Of a stretch of DNA of 64,000 nt, positions 45,346-53,932 are shown in pieces. How positions within the stretch are numbered: position 1 is the stretch's first letter; each line of letters begins with the position of its first letter. The DNA is from Algoriphagus ornithinivorans (GTDB lineage: Bacteria; Bacteroidota; Bacteroidia; Cytophagales; Cyclobacteriaceae), in NCBI RefSeq assembly GCF_900115305.1, contig NZ_FOVW01000006.1:310001-374000 (forward strand). The letters are read 5' to 3'. The translations under genes and the position numbers were made by a program. Below the pieces are notes generated by a model. It had not been told where the DNA came from. It saw only the letters and a list, made by a program, of their open reading frames with translations, and made no database searches.

Positions 45346-45544
45346 CCAGCACTATGAAGAAAAGCTATTTTTAGCCTTTGGAAATAAGAACATTACCTAG
45401 AGCAAAAGGTTTTCAGAAGTTTTAAAATTTTTAATTTTTTTTTTCAATAGATCTAAATACACCAAAAATCAATGATTTAAATGGTTGAATAAAGTAATTA
45501 GATAAGCAGATTAATCTATATAGGGAAAATTAGCGTTCTTTGTC

Positions 45545-45957
45545 ATGTGCAAGTCGGCTTGTCGCCGTTGCCTCTCGATTTTATCGGGATGGTAAAGGAG
45601 GAAAGTCCGGGCAACACAGAGCGCCATACTTCCTAACGGGAAGGGTATCCATCAGAAAAGTTGGGTATACAGACAGTGCCACAGAGAATATACCGCCCTG
45701 ATCGTTTTCGGTCAGGGTAAGGGTGAAAAGGTAGAGTAAGAGCCTACCGGTTGAATGGTGACATTCAGCGCATGGCAAACCTTATGGGTTGAAAGATCAA
45801 ATAGGCCCCGGGCAAAGAGCTGCTCGTTCGATTCCTTTCGGGGATTCCGGGGTGGGTAGATCGATAGATCCTGACTGCGAAGTCAGGGCTAGATAAATGG
45901 CAGGCTTCTTCTGATTTTTCAGAAGAAACAGAACCCGGCTTACAGACTTGCACTTTT
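45545..45957 (+). ncRNA. rnpB: RNase P RNA, bacterial type A
   Basis: The ribozyme that matures tRNA 5' ends. GTGCAAGTC (45547-45555) pairs with GACTTGCAC (45945-45953), closing helix P1. GAGGAAAGTCCGGGC near 45598 is the conserved CR region, and ACAGAGCGCCA with the 3' GGCTTACAGAC are further invariant blocks. A T run follows the last helix. Length of about 410 bases is normal. The ATG of the following sigma-54 activator is only about 20 bases downstream. No clear TAnnTTTG promoter was seen in the 200 bases upstream. Confidence 0.97.
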
Positions 45958-45974
45958 TCTCTTAAATTAGCCTT

Positions 45975-47132
45975 ATGTCGAAAATACTGATCATTGATGA
46001 CGAAAAAGTCATCAGAGCCACCCTCAGGGAAATCCTGGAATACGAAAAATTTGAGGTTAGCGAGGCCAAGGACGGCGAAGAAGGCCTGGCCAAATTGAAA
46101 GAAGAAGAATTTGATTTGGTTCTTTGTGATGTAAAAATGCCTAAAATGGACGGAATAGAAGTTCTGGACCAAGCCAAGGCATTGGAAAAATCACCTCAGT
46201 TTATCATGATTTCTGCTCATGGAAGTATTGAAACAGCCGTAGAAGCCACCAAAAAAGGAGCTTTTGATTTTATCCCAAAACCACCCGATCTCAATCGCCT
46301 GCTTCTTACAGTTAGGAATGCATTGGACAAAAAAAATCTGGTAACTGAGACCAAAGTCCTAAAAAAGAAACTTTCCAAGAAGTTTGACATGGTAGGTGAA
46401 TCCAAACCTATCCTATTGGTCAAAGAGACCATTGAAAAGGTTGCCCCTACAGATGCCAGAGTACTGATCACTGGGCCTAATGGAACAGGAAAAGAATTGG
46501 TTGCCCACTGGATTCATCAAAAAAGCAACCGAGTATCCAATCCCTTTGTAGCAGTCAATTGTGCAGCCATTCCTTCTGAGCTAATTGAATCAGAATTATT
46601 CGGTCATGAGAAAGGGGCGTTTACTTCAGCTCACAAGCAAAGAGCCGGGAAATTTGAGCAAGCTCAAGGGGGCACACTTTTCCTGGATGAAATTGGAGAT
46701 ATGTCTCTTTCTGCTCAGTCTAAAGTGTTGCGTGCGCTTCAGGAGAATCTGATCAATCGTGTTGGAAGTGATAAAGACATCAAAGTAGACGTACGCGTTC
46801 TAGCTGCAACGAATAAGGATCTCAAAAAAGAAATTGAAGAAGGAAGGTTCAGAGAAGACTTATATCACCGACTGAGTGTAATTCTGATTCAGGTTCCAGC
46901 TCTGAAAGATAGAAAAGATGACATCCCTTTGTTGATAGACAAGTTTTTAGACGATATCGCTCAGGAAAGTGGCGATGCCAAAAAGGGGATTACTAAAGAA
47001 GCTTTAGCTAAGCTGCAGGAATTTCCTTGGACAGGAAATATCAGGGAACTACGAAATGTCGTGGAACGTCTGGTAATATTAGGGGAACCCACAATTAGCT
47101 TGGAGGATATTAAAAAATATGCTGACTACTAA
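45975..47132 (+). CDS. sigma-54 activator/response regulator without DNA-binding domain
   Basis: A 385-residue protein. Receiver domain 1-120 has the phosphoacceptor Asp52 (LCDVKMPKMDG). The AAA+ domain 140-375 has Walker A GPNGTGKE at 167-174, the sigma-54 loop as GAFTSA at 214-219 instead of GAFTGA, Walker B TLFLDE at 234-239 and the arginine-finger region EGRFREDLYHRL. It ends with NIRELRNVVERL and SLEDIKKYADY, so the Fis-type HTH is absent. HTH-less forms act from solution on sigma-54 holoenzyme in other bacteria. It should still hydrolyse ATP. Its start is about 20 bases after rnpB, so it may be read from the rnpB transcript. Confidence 0.9.
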   Translation: MSKILIIDDEKVIRATLREILEYEKFEVSEAKDGEEGLAKLKEEEFDLVLCDVKMPKMDGIEVLDQAKALEKSPQFIMISAHGSIETAVEATKKGAFDFIPKPPDLNRLLLTVRNALDKKNLVTETKVLKKKLSKKFDMVGESKPILLVKETIEKVAPTDARVLITGPNGTGKELVAHWIHQKSNRVSNPFVAVNCAAIPSELIESELFGHEKGAFTSAHKQRAGKFEQAQGGTLFLDEIGDMSLSAQSKVLRALQENLINRVGSDKDIKVDVRVLAATNKDLKKEIEEGRFREDLYHRLSVILIQVPALKDRKDDIPLLIDKFLDDIAQESGDAKKGITKEALAKLQEFPWTGNIRELRNVVERLVILGEPTISLEDIKKYADY

Positions 47133-47148
47133 GAGTCAGCATTTTTTT
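47121..47148 (+). terminator. terminator of the sigma-54 activator
   Basis: GCTGACT (47121-47127), loop ACTAAG and AGTCAGC (47134-47140), then eight T. The stop codon TAA lies in the loop. Confidence 0.85.
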
Positions 47149-47267
47149 TATACGTTAGCTTTCTGCCCAACTTCTGCTTTTGCATAGGCAGGACAAGGCT
47201 TACTGGAAGCACATGCACCTAGTGCTAAAATTCCGATCAATAATGCGATAGTGGCTAATTTTTTCAT
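47148..47267 (-). CDS. very small lipoprotein, 39 residues
   Basis: A short gene read on the minus strand: MKKLATIALLIGILALGAC (lipid Cys at 19) followed by ASSKPCPAYAKAEVGQKANV. The signal peptide is convincing and the mature peptide has only about 20 residues, with a second Cys in PCPAY. Tiny CPAY-containing lipoproteins occur in Bacteroidota but I cannot name the family. Its 3' end converges on the sigma-54 activator terminator. The 236 bases upstream (47268-47503) contain no gene and no clear promoter. Confidence 0.7.
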   Translation of the reverse strand: MKKLATIALLIGILALGACASSKPCPAYAKAEVGQKANV

Positions 47268-47503
47268 GTGTATTTAATTGATTTTCTAAGGTCTAAAGGA
47301 ATCTCGCATGCTTAATAGTCATCCAAATGTGTGATGGCTACGTCATGCTCGATTTAATGTGTCGATAATTATTTCTTTTCTCGGTCAACTTCAACTTCCT
47401 GAAGAATTAAAATTATCTCTGAATTCAATGAAATTGAGACTCTTTTGATTTTGATCGAGAAAATAAGCTGTCCAAATATGTTTAATAAATTTTAAGTAAG
47501 CAA

Positions 47504-48499
47504 TTACTGAACCAACAAGTTACATCCCCGGATTTCAGAATTGTCAAATCTCCCCAAAACCTCTAAGAAACCTCTCTCATCTATCCTGCCCAGATCCTGA
47601 GTTTCTATAAAAGAACAGGAATGGAAATTAGCCAAATCTATCACATTGATTCCGCCTTGAGAACGATTAGTCCATTCCAATGGATCATTGACATCTCTTA
47701 ACATAACGCGCATACTCAGCGGTAAGGTATATTTCCCCTCCCCTTTTGAATAAGCCTGAGACATCAACTCAGTCATCCCATATTCCGAATGAATATTGTC
47801 AACATGGAAAGATTCTTTGAGTATTTGATGAACTTCCTCTCTAATCATTTCTTTCCTTCTCCCTTTCATCCCTCCTGTTTCCATCACAATTAAATTTTCT
47901 GATTGGGGAAATTCCTCTTTTTTTTCAGCTAAATCCAAAAGCGCGAATGTCACACCCAACAACAAAACCTTTTTTGAATCTTTAGAAAGAAGCTTCAGTT
48001 TTTGAAAAAGCTCATCATGATTATATAAATAAAAGCCAGAATGCTCCGAGCCTGACTTTTCAATAAAATGAGCAGCCATAGACACCAAGCTACTCCCTTT
48101 TCTCTCTAAATATGCGGGTAATAAAGCCAAAACATGAAAATCCTTTAGCTTCCCATATTCTTGTTCAAAAGTTTTTTGCGCTTGTTGTAAATACCAGTCC
48201 TCAGACCAGAAATAATGTTTGCTGGTAATCATCCCTGTGGTCCCGGAACTGGAGAAGAATCCTTCAAATTGATCCAAAGGACCAGATACAACTGGAAAGT
48301 CTTTAAAAAAGCGAATTGGTAAAAAAGGAATTGACTCCAAATCATTGATTTTTTCAGGGTCAATTTTCCTTGCTTTCAGATAAGCACTATAAATGGAATT
48401 GTGTTTTGCCTGAAATTCAAAAATCTCCAAAGCCAGATTTTCAAAGTTTTCAGACTTTAAATTCTCTACCTTCTCAGAAAAACTTTTAAAATCCTGCAT
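47504..48499 (-). CDS. LuxE-like acyl-protein synthetase/acyltransferase
   Basis: A 331-residue protein of the ANL superfamily N-terminal type, as in LuxE and phenylacetate-CoA ligase relatives. The phosphate loop is FFSSSGTTGMITS at about 85-97; MTELMSQAYSKG and IDLANFHSC follow the usual order. LuxE activates fatty acids as acyl-AMP for aldehyde synthesis, but in Bacteroidota these stand-alone genes are better viewed as acyl-activating enzymes of unknown product. No luciferase is present. The start is an ATG at 48499, divergent from the next gene. Confidence 0.85.
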   Translation of the reverse strand: MQDFKSFSEKVENLKSENFENLALEIFEFQAKHNSIYSAYLKARKIDPEKINDLESIPFLPIRFFKDFPVVSGPLDQFEGFFSSSGTTGMITSKHYFWSEDWYLQQAQKTFEQEYGKLKDFHVLALLPAYLERKGSSLVSMAAHFIEKSGSEHSGFYLYNHDELFQKLKLLSKDSKKVLLLGVTFALLDLAEKKEEFPQSENLIVMETGGMKGRRKEMIREEVHQILKESFHVDNIHSEYGMTELMSQAYSKGEGKYTLPLSMRVMLRDVNDPLEWTNRSQGGINVIDLANFHSCSFIETQDLGRIDERGFLEVLGRFDNSEIRGCNLLVQ

Positions 48500-48565
48500 C
48501 GTTTTATAATTTGCATCAACCCAATCGGATCCTAATTGGTTCTGTTTGTAAAATTAATCCGCCTT

Positions 48566-49243
48566 ATGCGTTTAAAAAGTTATTTCAGCTTATTCTTTCT
48601 TGTCCTTTTTGTGGGAGCATGCGTGAATCCACCGGATAATTTTCCAACAGTCCCTTCTATTACCTTTGAATCATTAGAATACGTTCCTACAGCCGGACCG
48701 GATTCATTGATTGTTGGAATAGATTTTCAAGATGCAGAAGGAGATTTAGGTTTATCTGCAACAGATATCAATCCTCCATTTAATGCCTTTGATTTTCAGA
48801 GAGATGCGGCTGGAAACTTAATTACATACAGCAAAAGACCTGCTTCTGCACCAACATATAATCCGATCGATTACGTAATCAACCCGATTGTCAATAATCA
48901 AACTGTCAATGATACTATTTGGGTTAGGCAGAACCCCAATCAGTACAACATTTTTGTAAAGTTCTTTATCAAAAGAAATGGGAGGTTTACCGAATTTAGG
49001 TGGCAAGACCCTCCATTCTTCACCACTTTCAATGGAAGATTTCCAAGAATATTAACTTCAGAAGAAGGACAGGCAGTAGAAGGAAATATCAAGTATGCCA
49101 TGCTTTCCTCAGGTTGGGAAGCTATCTTCCGAAATGACACTATCAGAATTGACGTTCAAATTCAGGATAGGCAATTGAATCGAAGTAATGAAGTATCCAG
49201 CCCCGAATTAACACTCAGGCAGATAACTCGAAATACCCCATAA
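48566..49243 (+). CDS. hypothetical lipoprotein
   Basis: A 225-residue protein from ATG 48566, with lipobox FLVLFVGAC (Cys about 17). The mature protein is rich in Asn, Pro and Thr and has repeated Ig-like strand blocks such as GPDSLIVGIDFQDAEGDLG, a pattern common in Bacteroidota surface lipoproteins with cadherin- or Ig-like folds. No family is certain. It ends at a strong terminator shared with the convergent E1 gene. Confidence 0.65.
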   Translation: MRLKSYFSLFFLVLFVGACVNPPDNFPTVPSITFESLEYVPTAGPDSLIVGIDFQDAEGDLGLSATDINPPFNAFDFQRDAAGNLITYSKRPASAPTYNPIDYVINPIVNNQTVNDTIWVRQNPNQYNIFVKFFIKRNGRFTEFRWQDPPFFTTFNGRFPRILTSEEGQAVEGNIKYAMLSSGWEAIFRNDTIRIDVQIQDRQLNRSNEVSSPELTLRQITRNTP

Positions 49244-49283
49244 AAAGAAAGGGCGGTGATTATTCACCGCCCTTTCTTTTTTT
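49244..49283. terminator. strong bidirectional terminator
   Basis: AAAGAAAGGGCGGTGA (49244-49259), a four-base loop and its perfect complement to 49279, 16 bp of stem, flanked by T on one side and A on the other. It separates the lipoprotein and the E1 gene. Confidence 0.9.
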
Positions 49284-49295
49284 ATGCTAACCCAA

Positions 49296-51710
49296 TTACA
49301 AAGCTGGATAGGTTTTTGGATTTACTTCATGCATTATGCTGTAAACCTTTTCCACCACGTCTTCGATACTTGGCTTGGAGAAATAATCTCCGTCCGATGA
49401 GTAGGCTGGTCTATGCGCTTTGGCTGCTAATGTTTGAGGGTCAGAGTCCAAGTATCTAAATACTTTTTGACCTTCTATCACTTGCTGCAACATAAACGCT
49501 GAAGCTCCTCCAGGAACATCTTCATCAGCAAAAATTACTCTATTCGTTTTCTTCACAGACTCCCCTATAACGCCATGTACATCAAATGGCAATAAAGTCT
49601 GTACATCAATTACTTCTACCTCAATTCCTATTTCAGACAATTCTTGAGCAGCATCCATTACAATTCTGCACATAGAGCCGTAAGTCACGATAGTTAAGTC
49701 TTTTCCTTCTCTTAATATTTCTGGTTTACCCAAAGGAACTGTGAATTCACCGATATTTTCAGGAAGCCTTTCTTTAAGTCTGTAGCCATTAAGACATTCT
49801 ACGACAATTGCCGGCTCATCAGACTTGAGCAAGGTATTGTACATACCAGCAGCCTGAGTCATATCTCTCGGTACGCAAACTACCATTCCTCTTAGCGTAG
49901 AAAGAATCATACCCATTGGAGATCCAGCATGCCAAACTCCTTCTAGTCTATGACCGCGGGTTCTTACGATTAAAGGAGCCTTTTGACCTCCTTTAGTTCT
50001 GTATTGTAGGGAAGCCAAATCATCAGAAAGCATTTGAAGGCCATAAAGCAAGTAATCCAAATATTGAATTTCTGCAATTGGTCTCAAACCTCTCAAAGCA
50101 GCACCAATTCCTTGGCCGATAATGGTACATTCGCGAATACTGGTATCACTGACTCTCCACTCTCCGTGTTTTGCCTGAAGACCTGCAAAAGCTTGATTAA
50201 CATCACCGATTTTCCCTACATCTTCTCCGAATGCAAAGAATCGAGGATCGTTTTCTAATTTATTGTCAAAGAATGCCTGCAAAACTTCACGCCCATCCAC
50301 TACCGCAGATTTTTCATTGAATTCCGCAGGAACTTCATCAATTTTCAACACAGACCATTCAGACTGAGAATACAGATGGCTGCTGTAGCGGTCATGGTTC
50401 AATTCGGTTTGCTTTTCGTACCAAGCTTTCAATTCATTCTTGCCAGAATTAGAATCGAATCTCAAAAGCAGTAACGCTTTTCTCACCGTGGAAACCACAT
50501 CCTTTCGGATGGGATTGATTGTCTTTTTCAGTTCATCGGCCAACTGATCCAACACCACTTTTCTGGTACTGTCTTGTGCTGCTGATTTTATCAATGCAAC
50601 AGCCTCGTTCAGCTCTTTTTTGATTTCACCGCTGAAATCTGACCAAGCTGCTTCTTTCTCTTTTTTGACCTGAGCTTTTGCCTCTGCTTCTATTTTATCC
50701 AAGGCATCAGCTGTAGCTAATTCATTTTCAAGAATATACTCTCTAAACTTTTTAATGCAGTCCCAGTCTTTTTCCCAGTCCAGTCTTTCTTTGGACTTAT
50801 ATCGCTCATGTGAACCCGAAGTACTGTGACCTTGCGGCTGAGTCATTTCTTCTACATGGATCAAAACAGGAACATGTTCTGTTCTTGCCAATTCTCCAGC
50901 TTCTTGAAATGCCTGAAGCAATGCCTCATAATTCCAGCCTTTTACTTTGATGATTTCAAAACCGGCTTTTTCTTCAGTTCTCTGGAAACCTGCTAAAGCC
51001 TCTGAAATACTTCCTTTGGTGGTATGAAATTCTTTTGGAACTGAGATTCCATATTCATCATCCCAAATGGAAATCACCATCGGCACTTGCAAGACTCCCG
51101 CAGCATTGATGGATTCAAAAAACATTCCTTCCGAAGTAGAAGCATTTCCTATTGTACCCCAAGCAACCTCATTACCATTAACTGAGAATTGCTTCAATTT
51201 CTTCATGCCCTTATTGATTCTAAAAAGCTTGGAAGCATAAGCCAAACCCAAAAGTTTGGGCATTTGAGCAGCTGTTGGAGAAATATCAGCCGCTGAATTA
51301 TTCATTTTAGTCAAATCCTTCCAAGAACCGTCCTCATTTAAAGAGCGGGTTGCAAAGTGACCATTCATTAATCTACCTGCACTTGCCGGCTCCTCCTCTA
51401 CATTAGTGTAAGCATAAAGCTGAGCAAAATATTGTTTAACATTTAACTCACCCAAAGCCATCATAAAAGTCTGATCACGGTAATAACCTGATCTAAAATC
51501 TCCTAATTGAAAAGCCCTTGCCATTGCAATTTGAGCAAGCTCTTTTCCATCACCAAAAATACCAAACTTCGCTTTTCCCATGAACACCTCTTTTCTTCCC
51601 ATCAGGGAAGCGTGTCTGCTAATCATCGCTATTCTAAAATCTTCCAAAATAGCTGAAGGCTCCGGGACGAAGGAAGGCTTGCTTTTTTTTATCTTTTGTA
51701 ATTCTGACAT
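49296..51710 (-). CDS. 2-oxo acid dehydrogenase E1, fused alpha and beta subunits
   Basis: An 804-residue fusion of E1 alpha (about 1-420) and E1 beta (about 470-804), the form that most Bacteroidota use for branched-chain 2-oxoacids. The alpha part has DQTFMMALGEL, AGRLMNGHFATRSLN and WGTIGNASTSEGMFFESIN (thiamine diphosphate region, reading GNA where GDG is usual), and HSTSGSHERYKSK as the phospho-loop. The beta part begins VVDGREVLQAFFDNKL and has FAFGEDVGKIGDVNQAF and IREC-x-IIGQGIG. It decarboxylates branched-chain 2-oxoacids, feeding E2 outside this window. A good promoter lies at 51767-51797. Confidence 0.93.
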   Translation of the reverse strand: MSELQKIKKSKPSFVPEPSAILEDFRIAMISRHASLMGRKEVFMGKAKFGIFGDGKELAQIAMARAFQLGDFRSGYYRDQTFMMALGELNVKQYFAQLYAYTNVEEEPASAGRLMNGHFATRSLNEDGSWKDLTKMNNSAADISPTAAQMPKLLGLAYASKLFRINKGMKKLKQFSVNGNEVAWGTIGNASTSEGMFFESINAAGVLQVPMVISIWDDEYGISVPKEFHTTKGSISEALAGFQRTEEKAGFEIIKVKGWNYEALLQAFQEAGELARTEHVPVLIHVEEMTQPQGHSTSGSHERYKSKERLDWEKDWDCIKKFREYILENELATADALDKIEAEAKAQVKKEKEAAWSDFSGEIKKELNEAVALIKSAAQDSTRKVVLDQLADELKKTINPIRKDVVSTVRKALLLLRFDSNSGKNELKAWYEKQTELNHDRYSSHLYSQSEWSVLKIDEVPAEFNEKSAVVDGREVLQAFFDNKLENDPRFFAFGEDVGKIGDVNQAFAGLQAKHGEWRVSDTSIRECTIIGQGIGAALRGLRPIAEIQYLDYLLYGLQMLSDDLASLQYRTKGGQKAPLIVRTRGHRLEGVWHAGSPMGMILSTLRGMVVCVPRDMTQAAGMYNTLLKSDEPAIVVECLNGYRLKERLPENIGEFTVPLGKPEILREGKDLTIVTYGSMCRIVMDAAQELSEIGIEVEVIDVQTLLPFDVHGVIGESVKKTNRVIFADEDVPGGASAFMLQQVIEGQKVFRYLDSDPQTLAAKAHRPAYSSDGDYFSKPSIEDVVEKVYSIMHEVNPKTYPAL

Positions 51711-51766
51711 AGACTTGTTTAATCTAAAGTTATTTGGGTTTGGGTGCGCACAGTTCTAGTGCAGAT

Positions 51767-51797
51767 CAAAAATAGCCAAATCATTTTTTTTTACAAA
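51767..51797 (-). promoter_or_regulatory. promoter of the E1 gene
   Basis: Minus-strand TATTTTTG (51767-51774) is an exact -7 match and TTTG (51794-51797) lies 19 bases upstream in the -33 position. The leader to ATG 51710 is about 50 bases. Confidence 0.7.
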
Positions 51798-52101
51798 TTT
51801 AAGCTGAACTTATTTTCAGTTTAAAATTTGGTATTTTGGTTAAATATTAATCCAACGACAAATTTTATTCTGTTAATACTATTAACACTGATTAAATATT
51901 TGATTTAGACAGATTTAGATTATTCTGTAATTCCGGTTTTTATCCATACTATATTCTCAAAATATTCAACTTTTAAAATTTAAATTTTGAAATAATCAGC
52001 ATTTTCCAGCCGAATTTTAGAAGAATCTTTTGATTTTCAAGATTTTTCAAAATGAGACCAAATACTATTCTTAAAAATGCGATTAGAATAAACTGGCTTA
52101 C

Positions 52102-52109
52102 TATCTTTG
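52102..52109 (+). promoter_or_regulatory. candidate -7 promoter element for alanine dehydrogenase
   Basis: TATCTTTG matches TAnnTTTG about 30 bases before the ATG; no TTTG is found at -33. The intergenic region 51711-52139 otherwise shows AT-rich sequence, the E1 promoter and no gene. Confidence 0.45.
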
Positions 52110-52139
52110 CCGCCATATTTAAATCCAAATAGACTTGCC

Positions 52140-53258
52140 ATGATAATAGGTGTTCCAAAGGAAATTAAAAACAACGAAAACCGAGTAGCTCTTACTCCTG
52201 CAGGAGCGAAAGAATTGGTAAAAAGAGGCCATACCGTATACGTACAGCACACAGCTGGAGAAGGTAGTGGTTTCCCAGATGAAGAATATGAAAATGCAGG
52301 CGCAAAAATTCTTCAAACTATAGAAGCTACCTACGAGATCGCAGAAATGATCATGAAGGTAAAAGAGCCTATTGAATCTGAATACAAACTCATCAGAGAA
52401 AACCAATTGTTGTTCACCTATTTCCACTTTGCTTCTTACGAACCACTAACCAAGGCTATGGTTGAAAGCAAGTCGGTATGTTTGGCATATGAAACTGTAG
52501 AGAAAGCTGACAGAAGCCTTCCACTTTTGATTCCAATGTCTGAAGTTGCCGGTAGAATGGCTGTTCAGAAAGGTGCTAACTACTTGGAAAAACCATTGAA
52601 AGGAAGAGGAATTCTTTTAGGTGGAGTACCAGGTGTATTGCCTGCTAAAGTTTTGATTTTAGGAGGTGGAATCGTGGGAACCCAAGCTGCTTGGATGGCT
52701 GCGGGATTAGGAGCTGACGTAACAATCATGGATGTATCACTTCCAAGAATGAGATACCTGGATGATGTGATGCCTGCAAATGTGAACACCATGATGTCAA
52801 ACGAATATAACATCAGGGAAATGATCAAATCTGCTGATTTGATTGTTGGAGCTGTTTTGATCCCAGGAGCAAAAGCGCCTCACTTGATTACCAGAGACAT
52901 GTTGAAAGACATGAAGCCAGGAACCGTATTAGTTGACGTGGCCGTGGATCAAGGTGGCTGTATTGAGACCTGCAAGCCGACTACACATGAGAACCCAACC
53001 TTCATCATTGATGATGTGGTTCATTACTGTGTGGCTAACATGCCAGGAGCTGTACCTTACACTTCTACTTTGGCATTGACTAACGCAACCCTTCCTTACG
53101 CAATCCAACTTGCAGAAAAAGGCTGGAAACAAGCTTGTAATGACAATGCAGAATTGAAATTAGGATTGAATGTAATTCAAGGTGAAATCGTGTATAAAGC
53201 AGTAGCTGATGCTTTTGACATGCCTTACGCAATGGTTGAAAAATATCTAGCAGACTAA
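52140..53258 (+). CDS. ald: alanine dehydrogenase
   Basis: A 372-residue NAD-dependent alanine dehydrogenase from ATG 52140 (the longer frame adds 11 unrelated residues). MIIGVPKEIKNNENRVALTP opens the substrate domain; active-site Lys lies in IMKVKEPI and His in YFHFAS. The Rossmann loop LGGGIVGTQAAWMAAGLGADV is near residue 175 and the C-terminal domain has SADLIVGAVLIPGAKAPHLI. It interconverts alanine with pyruvate plus ammonia. Length is normal. It stands as a single gene ending in a terminator. Confidence 0.96.
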   Translation: MIIGVPKEIKNNENRVALTPAGAKELVKRGHTVYVQHTAGEGSGFPDEEYENAGAKILQTIEATYEIAEMIMKVKEPIESEYKLIRENQLLFTYFHFASYEPLTKAMVESKSVCLAYETVEKADRSLPLLIPMSEVAGRMAVQKGANYLEKPLKGRGILLGGVPGVLPAKVLILGGGIVGTQAAWMAAGLGADVTIMDVSLPRMRYLDDVMPANVNTMMSNEYNIREMIKSADLIVGAVLIPGAKAPHLITRDMLKDMKPGTVLVDVAVDQGGCIETCKPTTHENPTFIIDDVVHYCVANMPGAVPYTSTLALTNATLPYAIQLAEKGWKQACNDNAELKLGLNVIQGEIVYKAVADAFDMPYAMVEKYLAD

Positions 53259-53281
53259 TTCATTTCCTGCTTTTAAATATT

Positions 53282-53316
53282 AAATCCTCCAGACTGACTC
53301 TGGAGGATTTTTTATT
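53282..53316. terminator. bidirectional terminator between ald and the LysE gene
   Basis: AAATCCTCCAGA (53282-53293), loop CTGAC, and TCTGGAGGATTT (53299-53310), perfect 12 bp, followed by T. Confidence 0.88.
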
Positions 53317-53932
53317 GGTTTAAAGCCCAATAAATCATCCTAGTACCAAATCCTATCATGATAAGTCCCACCAAAAAGCCCAATATTTTCATCAATCTAG
53401 GTGTTACTAATGGCCTTAATTTTTTTGCTACATAAGCCTTAAGTAGATCAATAGAAAAAACGGTTCCTAAAATACCTGAATAATAAATACCTGCTTCTGC
53501 TTTTCCATAGTCAGGTTTCAAATGCACTAAGCTGGTTATCGAAACCCAAAATAACAGCACAAAGGGGTTTATTCCATTGATGCTAAACCCCTTCAGAAAA
53601 GCTGTCTTTTTTTGGATTGGCAGAGTAATCCCTCCAGAATTAGGACGGGAAGTTTTGGCTTTGATCAAATTACTAATCCCAAAACCAAATAAAACCAGGC
53701 CTCCGAAAACCCCTAAAACGAATTCAAAATGATCAATTCCAGAAAGATAGCTGACACCAAAATAGGTGATCAAAACATAGATACAGTCAGACACCAATAT
53801 CCCTAAAGCGGCCAAAGCAGCATATCTAAATCCATGCTCTAAGCTACTTTGAATCAGCGTAAAGAAAACAGGGCCGATGAGGGCAGAAAGCAAAAGCCCC
53901 ATACTCAAGCCTTCCAGTAGAGCGGCGATCAA
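53312..53932 (-). CDS. LysE family transporter
   Basis: A 206-residue inner membrane protein with six helices. The start region LLEGLSMGLLLSALIGPVFF and NGINPFVLLFWVSIT carry the Gly-Pro and Asn-Pro motifs of LysE/RhtB amino acid exporters. The first codon is probably a TTG at 53932 overlapping the stop of the GH3 gene by four bases; an ATG at 53902 would cut into the first helix. Coupling to the GH3 enzyme suggests that it moves an amino acid or amide conjugate. Confidence 0.85.
   Translation of the reverse strand: MIAALLEGLSMGLLLSALIGPVFFTLIQSSLEHGFRYAALAALGILVSDCIYVLITYFGVSYLSGIDHFEFVLGVFGGLVLFGFGISNLIKAKTSRPNSGGITLPIQKKTAFLKGFSINGINPFVLLFWVSITSLVHLKPDYGKAEAGIYYSGILGTVFSIDLLKAYVAKKLRPLVTPRLMKILGFLVGLIMIGFGTRMIYWALNQ

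Noticed and set aside
45581..46177. Minus-strand open frames over rnpB and the start of the sigma-54 activator
   Set aside because: The RNase P RNA and the receiver domain explain the bases; the frames have no family resemblance.
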